Assembly: GCF_004682045.1 (NCBI RefSeq)
Contig: NZ_QUZT01000006.1
Coordinates: forward strand, 62,001 to 126,000
Length of the DNA: 64,000 nucleotides
Reading direction: 5' to 3'
From: Pseudomonas nabeulensis
GTDB taxonomy: Bacteria; Pseudomonadota; Gammaproteobacteria; Pseudomonadales; Pseudomonadaceae
Shown here one piece after another: positions 24,357 to 33,854 of this stretch. Made by a program: the position numbers and the translations under genes. The notes beneath the pieces are model-generated. The model did no database searches, had not been told where the DNA came from, and was given only the letters and a program-made list of their open reading frames with translations. How positions within the stretch are numbered: the first letter of the stretch is position 1; each line of letters opens with the position of its first letter.

Positions 24357-26441
24357 TCAGCCGTTGATCGTGATGTGCAGGTTGCCGAGGTAGTCCACTT
24401 GCACACGGTTTTGCGGGTGCACGACCACGGTGGTGCCGGCGTCTTCGACAATGGCGGGGCCGTCGAAACACATCTGGGGTTCCAGCAGGGTGTAGTCATA
24501 GAGCGTTGCGTCGTGGATGCCGTCGGTGGCGTAGTCGACGACCCGATGGCCTTTGCGCGCGGCCTCCAGCGTGCGGCCGGTAACCGGGAGGGCTTCCGGG
24601 GTCAGTTTGTCAATTCGAGCGATTGCAACCAGATGGAAACCGACGATCTCGACGGGAGCGTCCAGGCAGTAGGTGTAGTGCTGTTCGTACAGGGTGTGGA
24701 AGCGCTGTTCGATTTCAGCCCAGTCGCGGTCGAGGTGTTCGTCGCGGTCCAGTGGTACTTCCACCGAGTGCTCCTGATTCTGGTAGCGCAACTTGCAATG
24801 CACCTCCAGCTCGACTCGCTCCGGGGGCACCGCTTCGGCAGTGAATTGCTCGCGAGCGCGGTCCATCAGTTCATCCAGGAATACCTGGGTGTCCGCCTGC
24901 GCGTGGGGTTGAGTGGTGTCGACAAAACGATTGATAAACAGGTCGCGGCGTAAATCCGACAGCGTCATCCCCCAGGCCGAAAACACCGAGGCACCCCGGG
25001 GCACGATGACTTTTTTTACCCCTAATTCTTGCGCCAGTGCGACTGCATGCAGTGCGCCACCGCCGCCAAAGGCCATCAAGGTCAGCTCTCGAGGATCGTG
25101 GCCCCTGCTCAGGGAAACCAACTTCAACGCATTGACCATATTGTTGTTGGCCAGCCGCACCACGCCACGCGCAATGTCATCAGCAGGCAGTGCCAAACGC
25201 TCGCTGAGGACGCTGAACCCTGCCGCTATTGCCCGTAGGTCGGCCACCACTTCGCCGCCGCAGAAATACGCCGGGTTGATCCGCCCCAATGCCAGGTTGG
25301 CATCGGTGGTGGTAATGTCGGTGCCCCCGTTTCCGTAGGCCGCCGGACCGGGCAGGGCGCCTGCCGATTGTGGGCCGACATGCAACTTGTCGAACCCGTC
25401 GACCCAGGCTATGGAGCCGCCACCGTTGCCGATTTCCACCAGGTCCACCACGGGCACCATGATCGGGTAGCCCGCATTGATACGGTCGCGCTCGATCCAG
25501 TAGTCGGTCTTGATGGCGACTTGGCCGTTGCGGATCAGCGCGCATTTGGCGGTGGTGCCGCCGATGTCCAGGCCTAGCAGGTTGGGCTCGTCGATCAAAC
25601 GTCCCAGCTCTGCTGCGGCCCAGAATCCGCTGGCGGGCCCGGACTCCACCATGGTGATGGGAATGTCTCGGGCATGGGCCACGCTATCGACCCCGCAATT
25701 GGACTGCATGATGTACAGCGGTGCCTGGTAGCCTCCACGGCACAGACCTGCTTCCAGTTCATCGAGGTAGCGTGCCGCGATAGGTTGCACGTAGGCCGAT
25801 AGCACGGTGGTGCTTGAGCGTTCGTACTCGCGCCACTCACGAGTGATCTGGTGCGAGGCAACCACCGACACCTCGGGCCACAGCCGCCTGACTTCGGCCA
25901 ACACCGCTCGCTCATGGTCGGAATTGGCATAGGCATGCAGCAGGCAAATGGCGATGGCCTGCACGCCATCGGCGCGGAAGGCCTCGATGATTGTGGGCAG
26001 CTCATCCAGCACCAAGGCCTCGCGCTCACGGCCATCGGTGTGCAAGCGCCCCGAGATCTCCCGGCGCAGGTAGCGCGGCACAAACGGCGCAGGCTTGGCC
26101 CATTTCAGGTTGAAATAGTCCGGACGGTTGGCCCGGGCGATTTCCAGAATGTCGCGAAAACCCCGGGTGGTCAGCAACGCGGTCTTGACCCCGCGTCGTT
26201 CGGTGAGGGCGTTGATCACTACGGTCGTGCCGTGGGCAAGGAAATCAACTTGCGAAAGTGTCACTCGCGCCTTTTGGATGACATTGAGAATGCCTTGGGC
26301 GAAGTTCGGCGGTGTGGTGTCCACTTTCGCCGTACGAATGGTTTGCTGGCCGGTGACGGGGTCACTTTCGAAATACACCAAGTCGGTAAAGGTGCCGCCT
26401 ACATCGGTGGCCACACGCACGGTCTTGCGGCTGGTTTGCAC
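24357..26441 (-). CDS. hyuA: Hydantoinase A/oxoprolinase alpha subunit
   Basis: A 694-residue ATP-binding subunit of the hydantoinase/oxoprolinase family. The N-terminal actin-like fold begins VATDVGGTFTDLVYF (phosphate loop), and the second loop LLGLDIGGTTAKCALI lies in the middle. LMAFGGGGALHAVALAQELG is the third family block. The start is GTG 26441, with AGGAG seven bases before; the frame remains open upstream to 26516 but lacks homology and RBS. It is the first gene of the operon after the MalT-like regulator, separated from that gene's end by 172 bases that hold repeated GGGTAGG boxes. HyuA/HyuB pairs act on N-methylhydantoin, oxoproline or acetophenone-type substrates; I cannot choose. 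Confidence 0.9.
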   Translation of the reverse strand: MQTSRKTVRVATDVGGTFTDLVYFESDPVTGQQTIRTAKVDTTPPNFAQGILNVIQKARVTLSQVDFLAHGTTVVINALTERRGVKTALLTTRGFRDILEIARANRPDYFNLKWAKPAPFVPRYLRREISGRLHTDGREREALVLDELPTIIEAFRADGVQAIAICLLHAYANSDHERAVLAEVRRLWPEVSVVASHQITREWREYERSSTTVLSAYVQPIAARYLDELEAGLCRGGYQAPLYIMQSNCGVDSVAHARDIPITMVESGPASGFWAAAELGRLIDEPNLLGLDIGGTTAKCALIRNGQVAIKTDYWIERDRINAGYPIMVPVVDLVEIGNGGGSIAWVDGFDKLHVGPQSAGALPGPAAYGNGGTDITTTDANLALGRINPAYFCGGEVVADLRAIAAGFSVLSERLALPADDIARGVVRLANNNMVNALKLVSLSRGHDPRELTLMAFGGGGALHAVALAQELGVKKVIVPRGASVFSAWGMTLSDLRRDLFINRFVDTTQPHAQADTQVFLDELMDRAREQFTAEAVPPERVELEVHCKLRYQNQEHSVEVPLDRDEHLDRDWAEIEQRFHTLYEQHYTYCLDAPVEIVGFHLVAIARIDKLTPEALPVTGRTLEAARKGHRVVDYATDGIHDATLYDYTLLEPQMCFDGPAIVEDAGTTVVVHPQNRVQVDYLGNLHITING

Positions 26442-26554
26442 AGTACATCTCCTTGGCGATGGTCTTGCGGGGAGCAAAAGGGAGACGACAACGCGACCCC
26501 CTGTGTTGATGGTCACGATGCTAGGCAGGGCGTCGCAGGTGGTGCTATCGGTGT

Positions 26555-26604
26555 GGCGGGTAGGTCGCAGGCCAATGGACGGCAGGGCCTACCCGCCTGG
26601 GTAG
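26555..26604. promoter_or_regulatory. Candidate activator boxes before hyuA
   Basis: GGCGGGTAGG (26555-26564) and its exact inverse CCTACCCGCC (26587-26596) form an inverted pair with a 22-base gap, and TGGGTAGG follows at 26597-26604. MalT-type activators bind repeated GGGGA(T/G)GAGG-like asymmetrical boxes, so three GGGTAGG units just upstream of hyuA are a natural site for the adjacent MalT-like regulator. They lie 115-165 bases before the hyuA start. Confidence 0.45.
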
Positions 26605-26613
26605 GTTGGTGGC

Positions 26614-29289
26614 TCAGAAGGTGGTATCGAGGTGCCCTTTACGTATCGCGGCGCTGATTGCGGCGGTACGGTTGTCCACCCCCAGCTTGGCGAACAGGTG
26701 CTTGAGGTGGAACTTCACGGTGTTCTCCGAGATGTCCAAGGCCAGGGCGATGGTCTTGTTGGACTGGCCGCTGACGAGCAGGTCCAGCACTTGTGACTCC
26801 TTGCCGCTCAGTGCCAATTGTGTCGGTATCGGGTGCGCGCGCCAGCCACGCAATCGTGTGACCACCGTGCTCAGCAACGGTGTGGGTTGAGGGTAGGCCT
26901 CTAGTGCCGCCAACAGGCATGGACCGACGTCAAGCAACAGACCGGGCAAGTTGTGCTGTATGACCGGTGCCAAGGCCCTGTCGATTTCTTCGGCCTCAAG
27001 ACGTTGGCCCTTGCTGGCTGTTGCCAAGGCCATCAACCTCAACCGCCAGGCCGGCAGGCGCAGGCCTTTGCTTTCCAGCTGGTCAGCGGCTCGCTGCAGG
27101 CGTATCAGCGCGGAGCCCGAGGCACCGCTGTGCAACTGCATCCGGCTCAGCGCCAGGTTGGCCGCCTCCTGGCAGCGCCAATCTTCATGCTGCTCTGCAA
27201 CCTGTTCCAGGCTGTCTTGCAAGCCAGTTTGGCGCGCGGCCTGTAGCTGCCCTCCCTGCACCTGGGCGTCAATGCGCCAAGCCTGTGCCAGGCGCGATAA
27301 CCGCGGCCATTGACGCGCGTGCGCCAGTTGCTCCACATGGTCCAGCTCCCTTAGCGCTGCTTGCAGCCCATGACTGCGCAAGCGAGTGCGCCACGCCACT
27401 TCGGCTGTGGCCGCAACCAGGTCCAGCCAGCCATCGGCATACTCCAGGGCCGCCCATCCATTCGCTAACCATGGCTGGGTTGCAGGCCATGCGCCTTGCC
27501 AATACAGGTGCCGCGCCTTGATACAGCCGACCAGTGCCCGCAGCGAACTCTCCTGGCCAAAATGCTCGTCGGCAAAGGCCAGCGCCTCGTCCACCAGTTT
27601 GTCGGCTTCACCGAACTGCCCCGACAACGTCAGTGCCTGCGCTTCATGGATTCGGCAGTAATTTTCGCCTCGCGGGCTGGCGATCACGCGCATTTTGACG
27701 TGAGCGTCCTGGATGGTACGCAGGCTCAGTGCCAGTTCGCCGCGAGTCAGCGCGGCCAGTGCATGCACACATTCCAGGGTGGCTTGGGCAAGTGTCTGGT
27801 CGAGAGGGTAGGGGCTGCTGTGAAACGGGGTGACCTGCGTACCCAATCGTTCAAAGTGATCCTGATAGGCGTCGGCCAGGGTCTGGATGACATGGACATC
27901 GCGAGCCAGTCGGGCATCCCCGGCCACCGCGCAGCCAGCCAGGTGCAGCAGTTGCGATGACAATGAGTGATCACCCAGCTTGGCGTGGAGGTAGGCCTGC
28001 AGTAAGAGAAGATCGGGTTGGGTGCTGCACGTCGCCGCATCGAACTGACGCAGCAACCCTTGCGCATAACGAATGCCGTAGTGCAGCACCAACTCCCAAC
28101 CGCCTGCACTGACCACCAGGTTTACCGCCAGTGGGATATCCTCTGCTGCCAGTGCATGATGCACGGCCTGGCTCCAGTCCTTCCTCTGGGCAAGCCAGTG
28201 TGCGGCGGCGCGGTGGATGGCGTGGGCCTGACACGTGTCCACGCGCAGGCGCAGAAAATCGCGCAGTAGCGTGTGGTAGCGAAACCATTGACGCTCTCCG
28301 TCCAGGGGGATCAGCAACGTGTCGAGGTGCGCCAATTGCCGTAAGAGCCGGGCACTGTCGCGCCGACCGCCTACTGCGTCGGCCAAGTCGGCGTTGAAGC
28401 GCTGCAGCAAGGACGTCTGTAGAAGCAACGACTGACAGTCGTCCGTCAGGCTGTTGAAGACCTGGGTGGTGAGGTAGTTGGCCACATCAGACACTCCACC
28501 GGAAAAGGCTGACAAGCCATACGCCGAACCGTCGCTGCTGGTGCGCCACAGGCGGGCCAACTGCACCGCGACGGCCCAGCCTTCAGTGGCCGTATGCACC
28601 TGGCACAGGTCATTGGGGTCCAACCCCTCACCCAGAATATCGCGGGTCTCATTGAGTGACAGGATCAACGCGCGGGCGTCCACTTCGTGGACCCAGCCCT
28701 TGGCTTTCCAGCGTGAGAGCGGCCCATCCGGACGGCTTCGACTGGCGACCACCCAGCGCAGTCGGGGCGAGGCCTGCTCCAGTAATACCTCCAGGATTGC
28801 ACCCACTTCAGTACTGGCGGCGAGGTGATAGTCATCCAGCAGCAGGGTCACGTCGCGTGCCTCCTTGGCCAACGCATGCAGCAACGCCTGGATGGTGCGC
28901 TGCGGCTGCACATCCAGCGCCTGCGTGGCTGCAAGGCGTGGCAAGTGTGCGAGTTCGATTCCGGCATGGTCGAGCGCAAGAATCAGGTAGGCAAGAAAAC
29001 GGTTGGGGTCGGCATCTGCCTCATCCAATGACAGCCAGGCCAGAACGACATCCGATGTGTGTCGCTGCGACTCGTACCACTGCATCAACAACGTGGTTTT
29101 GCCGTAGCCGGCGGGGGCGGTCAGTAACATCAACGGGACCCGGACGTTCGCCCGCATGGCGCTTAACAAGGCTTCGCGGGAAACCGACGTCAGGAATGGC
29201 CGCGCAGGCGTGAGCTTACCGATCCAGTACCAGGCACTTGAAGAATGGGAGGGCGATGTTTGTTTCACGGTGAGCGGCACCAATGACAA
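26614..29289 (-). CDS. MalT-like LuxR family regulator (large ATP-binding)
   Basis: An 891-residue signal-transduction ATPase of the MalT/LAL type. The Walker A motif APAGYGKTT is at residues 58-66, a long helical-repeat (TPR-like) region fills the middle, and the C-terminal LuxR helix-turn-helix reads ESQVLDLLVSGQSNKTIALA then ISENTVKFHLKHLFAKLGVD. Such proteins bind ATP and an inducer to become activators of the neighbouring genes. It is transcribed toward hyuA, with the box-like repeats in the gap between. It is the probable activator of the hyu operon. The inducer is likely the hydantoin-type substrate or a product, by position. Confidence 0.9.
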   Translation of the reverse strand: MSLVPLTVKQTSPSHSSSAWYWIGKLTPARPFLTSVSREALLSAMRANVRVPLMLLTAPAGYGKTTLLMQWYESQRHTSDVVLAWLSLDEADADPNRFLAYLILALDHAGIELAHLPRLAATQALDVQPQRTIQALLHALAKEARDVTLLLDDYHLAASTEVGAILEVLLEQASPRLRWVVASRSRPDGPLSRWKAKGWVHEVDARALILSLNETRDILGEGLDPNDLCQVHTATEGWAVAVQLARLWRTSSDGSAYGLSAFSGGVSDVANYLTTQVFNSLTDDCQSLLLQTSLLQRFNADLADAVGGRRDSARLLRQLAHLDTLLIPLDGERQWFRYHTLLRDFLRLRVDTCQAHAIHRAAAHWLAQRKDWSQAVHHALAAEDIPLAVNLVVSAGGWELVLHYGIRYAQGLLRQFDAATCSTQPDLLLLQAYLHAKLGDHSLSSQLLHLAGCAVAGDARLARDVHVIQTLADAYQDHFERLGTQVTPFHSSPYPLDQTLAQATLECVHALAALTRGELALSLRTIQDAHVKMRVIASPRGENYCRIHEAQALTLSGQFGEADKLVDEALAFADEHFGQESSLRALVGCIKARHLYWQGAWPATQPWLANGWAALEYADGWLDLVAATAEVAWRTRLRSHGLQAALRELDHVEQLAHARQWPRLSRLAQAWRIDAQVQGGQLQAARQTGLQDSLEQVAEQHEDWRCQEAANLALSRMQLHSGASGSALIRLQRAADQLESKGLRLPAWRLRLMALATASKGQRLEAEEIDRALAPVIQHNLPGLLLDVGPCLLAALEAYPQPTPLLSTVVTRLRGWRAHPIPTQLALSGKESQVLDLLVSGQSNKTIALALDISENTVKFHLKHLFAKLGVDNRTAAISAAIRKGHLDTTF

Positions 29290-29526
29290 GCGTTTGGTGC
29301 CGTTTTAACAGCAAATTCTTTGGGGGGCTGTTTGACTGTGTTACAGCGGTTGTTTTAGTTAAGTGGCGTCCCGGCCTGGGGTTTGGCAAGGTAAAAGATC
29401 TTTTCCTACGGATGGGGAGGACACAACACGGCATCACTGGCTTTCAGGGACGCGCTGCCCGATGAGGGTGCATCGGTAACCTTCACGTGCGCCATTGTGT
29501 AGAGGCGTAGCAGCCTAAAAAAACAA

Positions 29527-29747
29527 TGACCGAATCGACGCCTATTCCCCCGTACTTCAAGTGACCGAATAAAAAAGGCGGCGGTTAATTCGGTCAGGCG
29601 ACAACTGTCCATTTCGTTAGGCATAAACCACCGTTCCTGCAACTTCTATAGTCGCCAGGTGGTTCAGTTGCCCGGATGCCCTTGAAAATTCAGTCATCCC
29701 CACCCCAATTCAGTCACTGGCACACGCACTGCACGCCTATTCCGTCA
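29527..29747. promoter_or_regulatory. Six TGACNGAAT-type boxes upstream of the glp-like operon
   Basis: The 485-base gap 29290-29774 holds no gene. It carries TGACCGAAT at 29527 and 29562, then the reverse form at 29588 (ATTCGGTCA), 29688 and 29708 (ATTCAGTCA), and 29739 (ATTCCGTCA). A related site (TGACCGATT) is at 34835 before the EutH-like gene. DeoR/GlpR repressors often bind several half-sites across a promoter, and the DeoR gene of this cluster is a natural candidate. Confidence 0.5.
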
Positions 29748-29774
29748 TAAAGTCTTCACCCAAATAGGCACCCC

Positions 29775-31184
29775 ATGACGAACTCGACTCCCCATCCCAC
29801 CGAAACCCATGACGTCGTCGTCATCGGCGCCGGTGTGGTGGGCTGTGCAATGGCCAGGCGTTTCACCCTCGAAGGGGCGCGTGTGCTGTTGCTGGAAAAA
29901 AGCCCGGATATCTTGTCCGGCGCGAGCAAGGGCAATAGTGCGATTTTGCATACCGGCTTCGATGCGCCCCGTGGCAGCGTGGAGTTGGCGTGCATGCAGG
30001 CGGGGTATCGGGAGTACCTGGAGATCCACCGGAAGATGTCGCTGCCGTTGCTGGAAACCGGGGCGATGGTGGTGGCGTGGAATGAGGATGACTTGCACAA
30101 GCTGCAAGGCATCATCGAGCAGGCCCACGATAACGGTGTGGCCGACGTCAAGTTTATCGACCGCGCCGCCGTGCGGGCGTTGGAGCCGCACCTGGCATCC
30201 GATGCGCTGGGGGCGGCGCAGGTGCCGGGGGAGTTTTTGATCGATCCGTGGTCGGCGCCGTTGGGTTATTTGCTGCAAGCCATGCTGCACGGGGCGCAGG
30301 TGCGTTTCAACGCGCAGGTCACGGGCGGGCAGTTCGATGGGCAGGTCTGGTCGCTGGCCACGACGGCGGGTGCGGTCAAGGCGCGGACGGTGATCAATTG
30401 CGCGGGGCTGTTTGGCGATTACCTTGAGCGTGATTTGCTGGGGGAGGCGAGCTTCTCGATTCATCCGCGCAAGGGCCAGTTTGTGGTGTTCGACAAGGCG
30501 GCGTCGCGCTATTTGGGCAACATCATTTTGCCGGTGCCGAATGAGCGCACCAAAGGCATCGTGTTGACGAAAACCGTCTACGGCAATTTGCTGGTGGGGC
30601 CGACCGCCGAAGAGCAGGACGACCGCGTCCACGCCGGGCTCGACAGTGCGGTGTTGCAGCAATTGGTGGACGCCGCGGTCGAGCGCATTCCGGCCCTGGA
30701 GGGCATGCCGGTGACGGCCACTTACGCGGCGTTGCGGCCGGCCAGTGAGAAGAAGGAATACCGCATACGTAAGGTCGAGGGCAAAAACTGGATCACGGTG
30801 GGCGGCATTCGCTCCACGGGCCTCACGGCTGCGCTGGGTATTGCCCAGCATGTTTTTGGCCTGTATGAAGGCCGCCACACGCCGCTGGCTGCGCACGCGT
30901 TGCAATGGCCGACGCTGCCCAACCTGGCCGAGCACCTGACGCGCGATTACCAGAAACCGGGTTATGGCGAGATCATTTGTCACTGTGAAATGGTCACCCT
31001 CAGGGAGATCAATGCAGCACTCGCCAGTGCACTGCCTCCCGGAGATTTCGGCGGGCTCAAGCGGCGCACCCGTGCCTGCATGGGGCGCTGCCAAGGGTTT
31101 TACTGCGGGGCGCGGGTGGCGCAATTGAGTGCTGACCGCCTTGCCATCCCGCTTGCTACAGGTGTTTGCCATGAATCGCACTGA
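29775..31184 (+). CDS. GlpA-like FAD-dependent oxidoreductase with BFD [2Fe-2S] domain
   Basis: A 469-residue flavoprotein. The FAD site is seen in VVVIGAGVVGCAMARRF, and the long DAO-type fold follows. The C-terminus (about 400-445) is a BFD-like iron-sulfur domain with cysteines 402, 404, 435 and 439 (EIICHCEM and ACMGRCQGFYC). This is the architecture of GlpA and its relatives (glycerol-3-phosphate dehydrogenase type), and it is also close to L-2-hydroxyglutarate oxidase in the first part. It is the first gene of the cluster, with the second flavoprotein overlapping by 14 bases. The substrate is probably a polyol phosphate or a small hydroxy acid. Confidence 0.85.
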   Translation: MTNSTPHPTETHDVVVIGAGVVGCAMARRFTLEGARVLLLEKSPDILSGASKGNSAILHTGFDAPRGSVELACMQAGYREYLEIHRKMSLPLLETGAMVVAWNEDDLHKLQGIIEQAHDNGVADVKFIDRAAVRALEPHLASDALGAAQVPGEFLIDPWSAPLGYLLQAMLHGAQVRFNAQVTGGQFDGQVWSLATTAGAVKARTVINCAGLFGDYLERDLLGEASFSIHPRKGQFVVFDKAASRYLGNIILPVPNERTKGIVLTKTVYGNLLVGPTAEEQDDRVHAGLDSAVLQQLVDAAVERIPALEGMPVTATYAALRPASEKKEYRIRKVEGKNWITVGGIRSTGLTAALGIAQHVFGLYEGRHTPLAAHALQWPTLPNLAEHLTRDYQKPGYGEIICHCEMVTLREINAALASALPPGDFGGLKRRTRACMGRCQGFYCGARVAQLSADRLAIPLATGVCHESH

Positions 31185-32409
31185 AATCGAATACGTCGAC
31201 GTCGCCATCATTGGTGCGGGGCCGTCCGGCCTGGCGGCGGCGGTGGCGTTGCGCAAACTGGGTGTCAACAAGGTGCTGGTGATTGAACGCGAGCCCGAGG
31301 CCGGGGGGATTCCCCGTCACTGTGCGCACCCGCCGTTTGGGTTCTGGGAATATGGCCGGCTCTACAGCGGGCCGGGTTATGCCAGGCGCAATGTCAGCGA
31401 GGCGCTCAAGGCCGGGGTCGAGATACGCCTGAGGCATTCAGTCACTCGCCTCGGCGCGAATGGGCGCCTCGAAATGGTCAACCCGGAAGGGGTCAAGACC
31501 GTCCAGGCGCAACGGGTGCTGATTGCCACCGGGGCACGGGAAACACCGCGCTCCGCGCGCCTGGTGGGCGGTGATCGGCCGGTGGGGGTGATCAACACTG
31601 GTGCCTTGCAGTCCTATCTGTACCTTGAACACCTCAAGCCGTTTGAGCGGCCGTTGATTGTCGGCACGGAGCTGGTCAGCCTGTCGTCGATCCTCAGCTG
31701 CAAGCGCGCCGGTATCCAGCCGGTGGCGATGATCGAAGCCAATGAACGGGCCACGGCGCGCTGGCCGTTGTCGCTGTTTCCACGGCTGTGCGGCGTGCCG
31801 ATGCATTACGCTGCGCAATTGGTTGCGGTGCATGGCACTGGCCGTGTCGAAGGCGCGAGCGTGCGCCTGGCCGATGGCAGCGTGAAGGAATTTGCATGCG
31901 ACGGTGTGCTGTTGACCGGTCGCTTTGCCCCCGAATCCAGCCTGGTTCGGCTCAGTGAACTGGCACTGGATGCCCACAGCGGCGGGCCGGTGATTGACCA
32001 GTACGGACGTTGCTCCGATCCGGCGTACTTTGCCGCCGGCAATGTGTTGCGCCCGATTGAAACGGCGGGTTGGTCGTTTCGCGAGGGGCGCCGCATCGCC
32101 GGGTTGATCGCACGGGATTTGCAGGGGCAACTGCCAGCGCCTGGCGCTAGCGTCGACGTGGTGTGCAAGGGCGCCTTGAAATTATGTGTGCCTCAGCGCT
32201 TGAGCCCGTCACCCGTACAAGGGCTGCAACACCTGCAACTGCGCGTGAGCCAGGCCACGCGCGGGCGCCTTGTGGTGCGCGCCGACGGCCAGGACCTATG
32301 GTCGCGCTCGGCTTCTTTGCTGCCGGAACGCCGCCTCCTGGTGCCCATCGCCAGCCTCAACCTGCCCCAGGGCACCCAGCAACTTGAAGTCGACTTTGTC
32401 GCCGAATAA
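31171..32409 (+). CDS. FAD/NAD(P)-dependent oxidoreductase, NADH-dehydrogenase-like
   Basis: A 412-residue flavoprotein of the pyridine-nucleotide-disulfide oxidoreductase type, lacking a redox-active cysteine pair. N-terminal AIIGAGPSGLAAAVALRKLG binds FAD. The GlpA-like/NAD(FAD)-oxidoreductase pair next to a glycerol kinase is a known unit, for instance in Thermotoga, where a DUF1667 protein is also present. The last 100 residues here (VVCKGALKLCVPQRLSPSP and following) are an extra tail that I do not recognise. I used ATG 31171, which overlaps the previous gene's end by 14 bases; the open frame upstream at 31129 gives no match. It probably passes electrons between the GlpA-like subunit and NAD(P) or a quinone. 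Confidence 0.82.
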   Translation: MNRTEIEYVDVAIIGAGPSGLAAAVALRKLGVNKVLVIEREPEAGGIPRHCAHPPFGFWEYGRLYSGPGYARRNVSEALKAGVEIRLRHSVTRLGANGRLEMVNPEGVKTVQAQRVLIATGARETPRSARLVGGDRPVGVINTGALQSYLYLEHLKPFERPLIVGTELVSLSSILSCKRAGIQPVAMIEANERATARWPLSLFPRLCGVPMHYAAQLVAVHGTGRVEGASVRLADGSVKEFACDGVLLTGRFAPESSLVRLSELALDAHSGGPVIDQYGRCSDPAYFAAGNVLRPIETAGWSFREGRRIAGLIARDLQGQLPAPGASVDVVCKGALKLCVPQRLSPSPVQGLQHLQLRVSQATRGRLVVRADGQDLWSRSASLLPERRLLVPIASLNLPQGTQQLEVDFVAE

Positions 32410-32435
32410 GAAACACCCGCCGAGGAGACCCCAGG

Positions 32436-33851
32436 ATGCGTATTGCCGCAATCGATCAAGGCACCACCAGTACCCGCGTCATGGTCGTGGACCAGAATGG
32501 CTCGGCCGATATCCAGCTCTCGTTGCGCCATCAGCAACATCACCCGCACCCCGGTTGGGTGGAGCACGACCCGCTGGAGTTGCTCAACAATATCCAGCGC
32601 TGCCTGGAAGCCACCGGGCGCGTGGACGCCATCGGCATCGCCAACCAGGGCGAGAGCTGCCTGGCCTGGGATGCGCTGACCGGTGAGCCGTTGTCGCCGG
32701 TGATCGTCTGGCAAGACAACCGCACCGCCGCGCAGATCGCCACATTGCGCGGCGATGGCCTTGAAGCTATCACCCTGGAGCGCGCCGGCTTGCCGCTGGA
32801 CCCGTATTTCTCGGCGAGCAAACTGGCCTGGATCGTCCAGAACCTGCCCGCCGCAAAAACTGCATTAAGCGCTGGCCGGCTGCGCCTGGGCACCACCGAT
32901 GCGTACTTCCTCGACCGCCTCACCGGCGTGTTTGCCACTGACGTGACCACCGCCTCGCGTACCTCGCTGATGAATCTGTCCACGGGCCAGTGGGACGCCC
33001 AATTGTGCGAACTGTTCGGCGTGCCGATGGAATCGCTGCCGGAAATCCGCGACACCGTGGGCCACTTTGGCGAGATCGGCATCACCCCGGTCACGGCGTC
33101 GATTGTCGACCAGCAGGCCTCTCTGTACGGCCACGGTTGCCGCAGTGAAGGCGATGCGAAAATCACCTTCGGCACCGGCGCGTTTGCGCTGACCTTGACC
33201 GGTGACCAGATCATCCGCGCCCCCGACAAAGGCCTGCTGGCCACGATTGCCTGGCAGATTGCGGGCCAGCCGACTTACGCGATGGACGGCGGCGTCTACG
33301 ATGCGAGCGCCGCCGTCGAGTGGGCCGGGCGATTGGGGCTGTTTTCGGACTTTTCCGAGTTGGCGGCGTTTGATGAACCGCCGGCTATTTCCCGTCAATT
33401 GGCGTTTGTACCGGCACTCTCCGGCCTCGGCTGCCCGCACTGGGACCGCAGCGCCGCGGCACTCTGGGTCGGCATGAATGGCGGCACCACGCGCCAGGAC
33501 ATGTGCCAGGCCGTGCTTGAAGGGGTGGCGCTGCGCAGCGTCGAGGTGATCACTGCGATGGACGGTTTTCTCAAGGTGACGGATCGCCTGTCCATCGACG
33601 GCGGCCTGGCGCGCAGCCCTTATTTCGCGCAGTTCCTGGCCGATGCGCTGCAACGCTGCATCGTGACCCAGCGTTTTGATGAACTGACCTCGTTTGGCTG
33701 CGCGGCATTGGCGGCCAAAGGCCTGGGGATCGAGCTGAAAGCACCGCGCAACACCAGCACCAAGTTCCGCCCGAAAGTCAGTGCCGAGCAGGCGCTCCAG
33801 TGGCGCACCACCTTCGCGGAGGCGGTCAAGCGCACCCGCGATTGGCGCTAG
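32436..33851 (+). CDS. FGGY carbohydrate kinase, glycerol-kinase-like
   Basis: A 471-residue sugar/polyol kinase. It opens RIAAIDQGTTSTRVMVVDQN, as GlpK does, and has the adhesive block ITFGTGAFALTLTG and the C-terminal GGLARSPYFAQFLADAL. This is the FGGY two-domain fold, and length is a little short of GlpK (about 500). It phosphorylates a polyol with ATP; by context the product is oxidised by the flavoproteins upstream. It begins 26 bases after them and converges on the DeoR gene (stops 4 bases apart). Glycerol itself is possible, but a separate glp operon is usual in Pseudomonas, so another polyol is more likely. Confidence 0.85.
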   Translation: MRIAAIDQGTTSTRVMVVDQNGSADIQLSLRHQQHHPHPGWVEHDPLELLNNIQRCLEATGRVDAIGIANQGESCLAWDALTGEPLSPVIVWQDNRTAAQIATLRGDGLEAITLERAGLPLDPYFSASKLAWIVQNLPAAKTALSAGRLRLGTTDAYFLDRLTGVFATDVTTASRTSLMNLSTGQWDAQLCELFGVPMESLPEIRDTVGHFGEIGITPVTASIVDQQASLYGHGCRSEGDAKITFGTGAFALTLTGDQIIRAPDKGLLATIAWQIAGQPTYAMDGGVYDASAAVEWAGRLGLFSDFSELAAFDEPPAISRQLAFVPALSGLGCPHWDRSAAALWVGMNGGTTRQDMCQAVLEGVALRSVEVITAMDGFLKVTDRLSIDGGLARSPYFAQFLADALQRCIVTQRFDELTSFGCAALAAKGLGIELKAPRNTSTKFRPKVSAEQALQWRTTFAEAVKRTRDWR

Positions 33852-33854
33852 CCG

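Noticed and set aside
29745..31271. A 508-codon minus-strand open frame opposite the GlpA-like gene
   Set aside because: It has no domain and opposes a complete flavoprotein with an FAD site and a BFD cluster.
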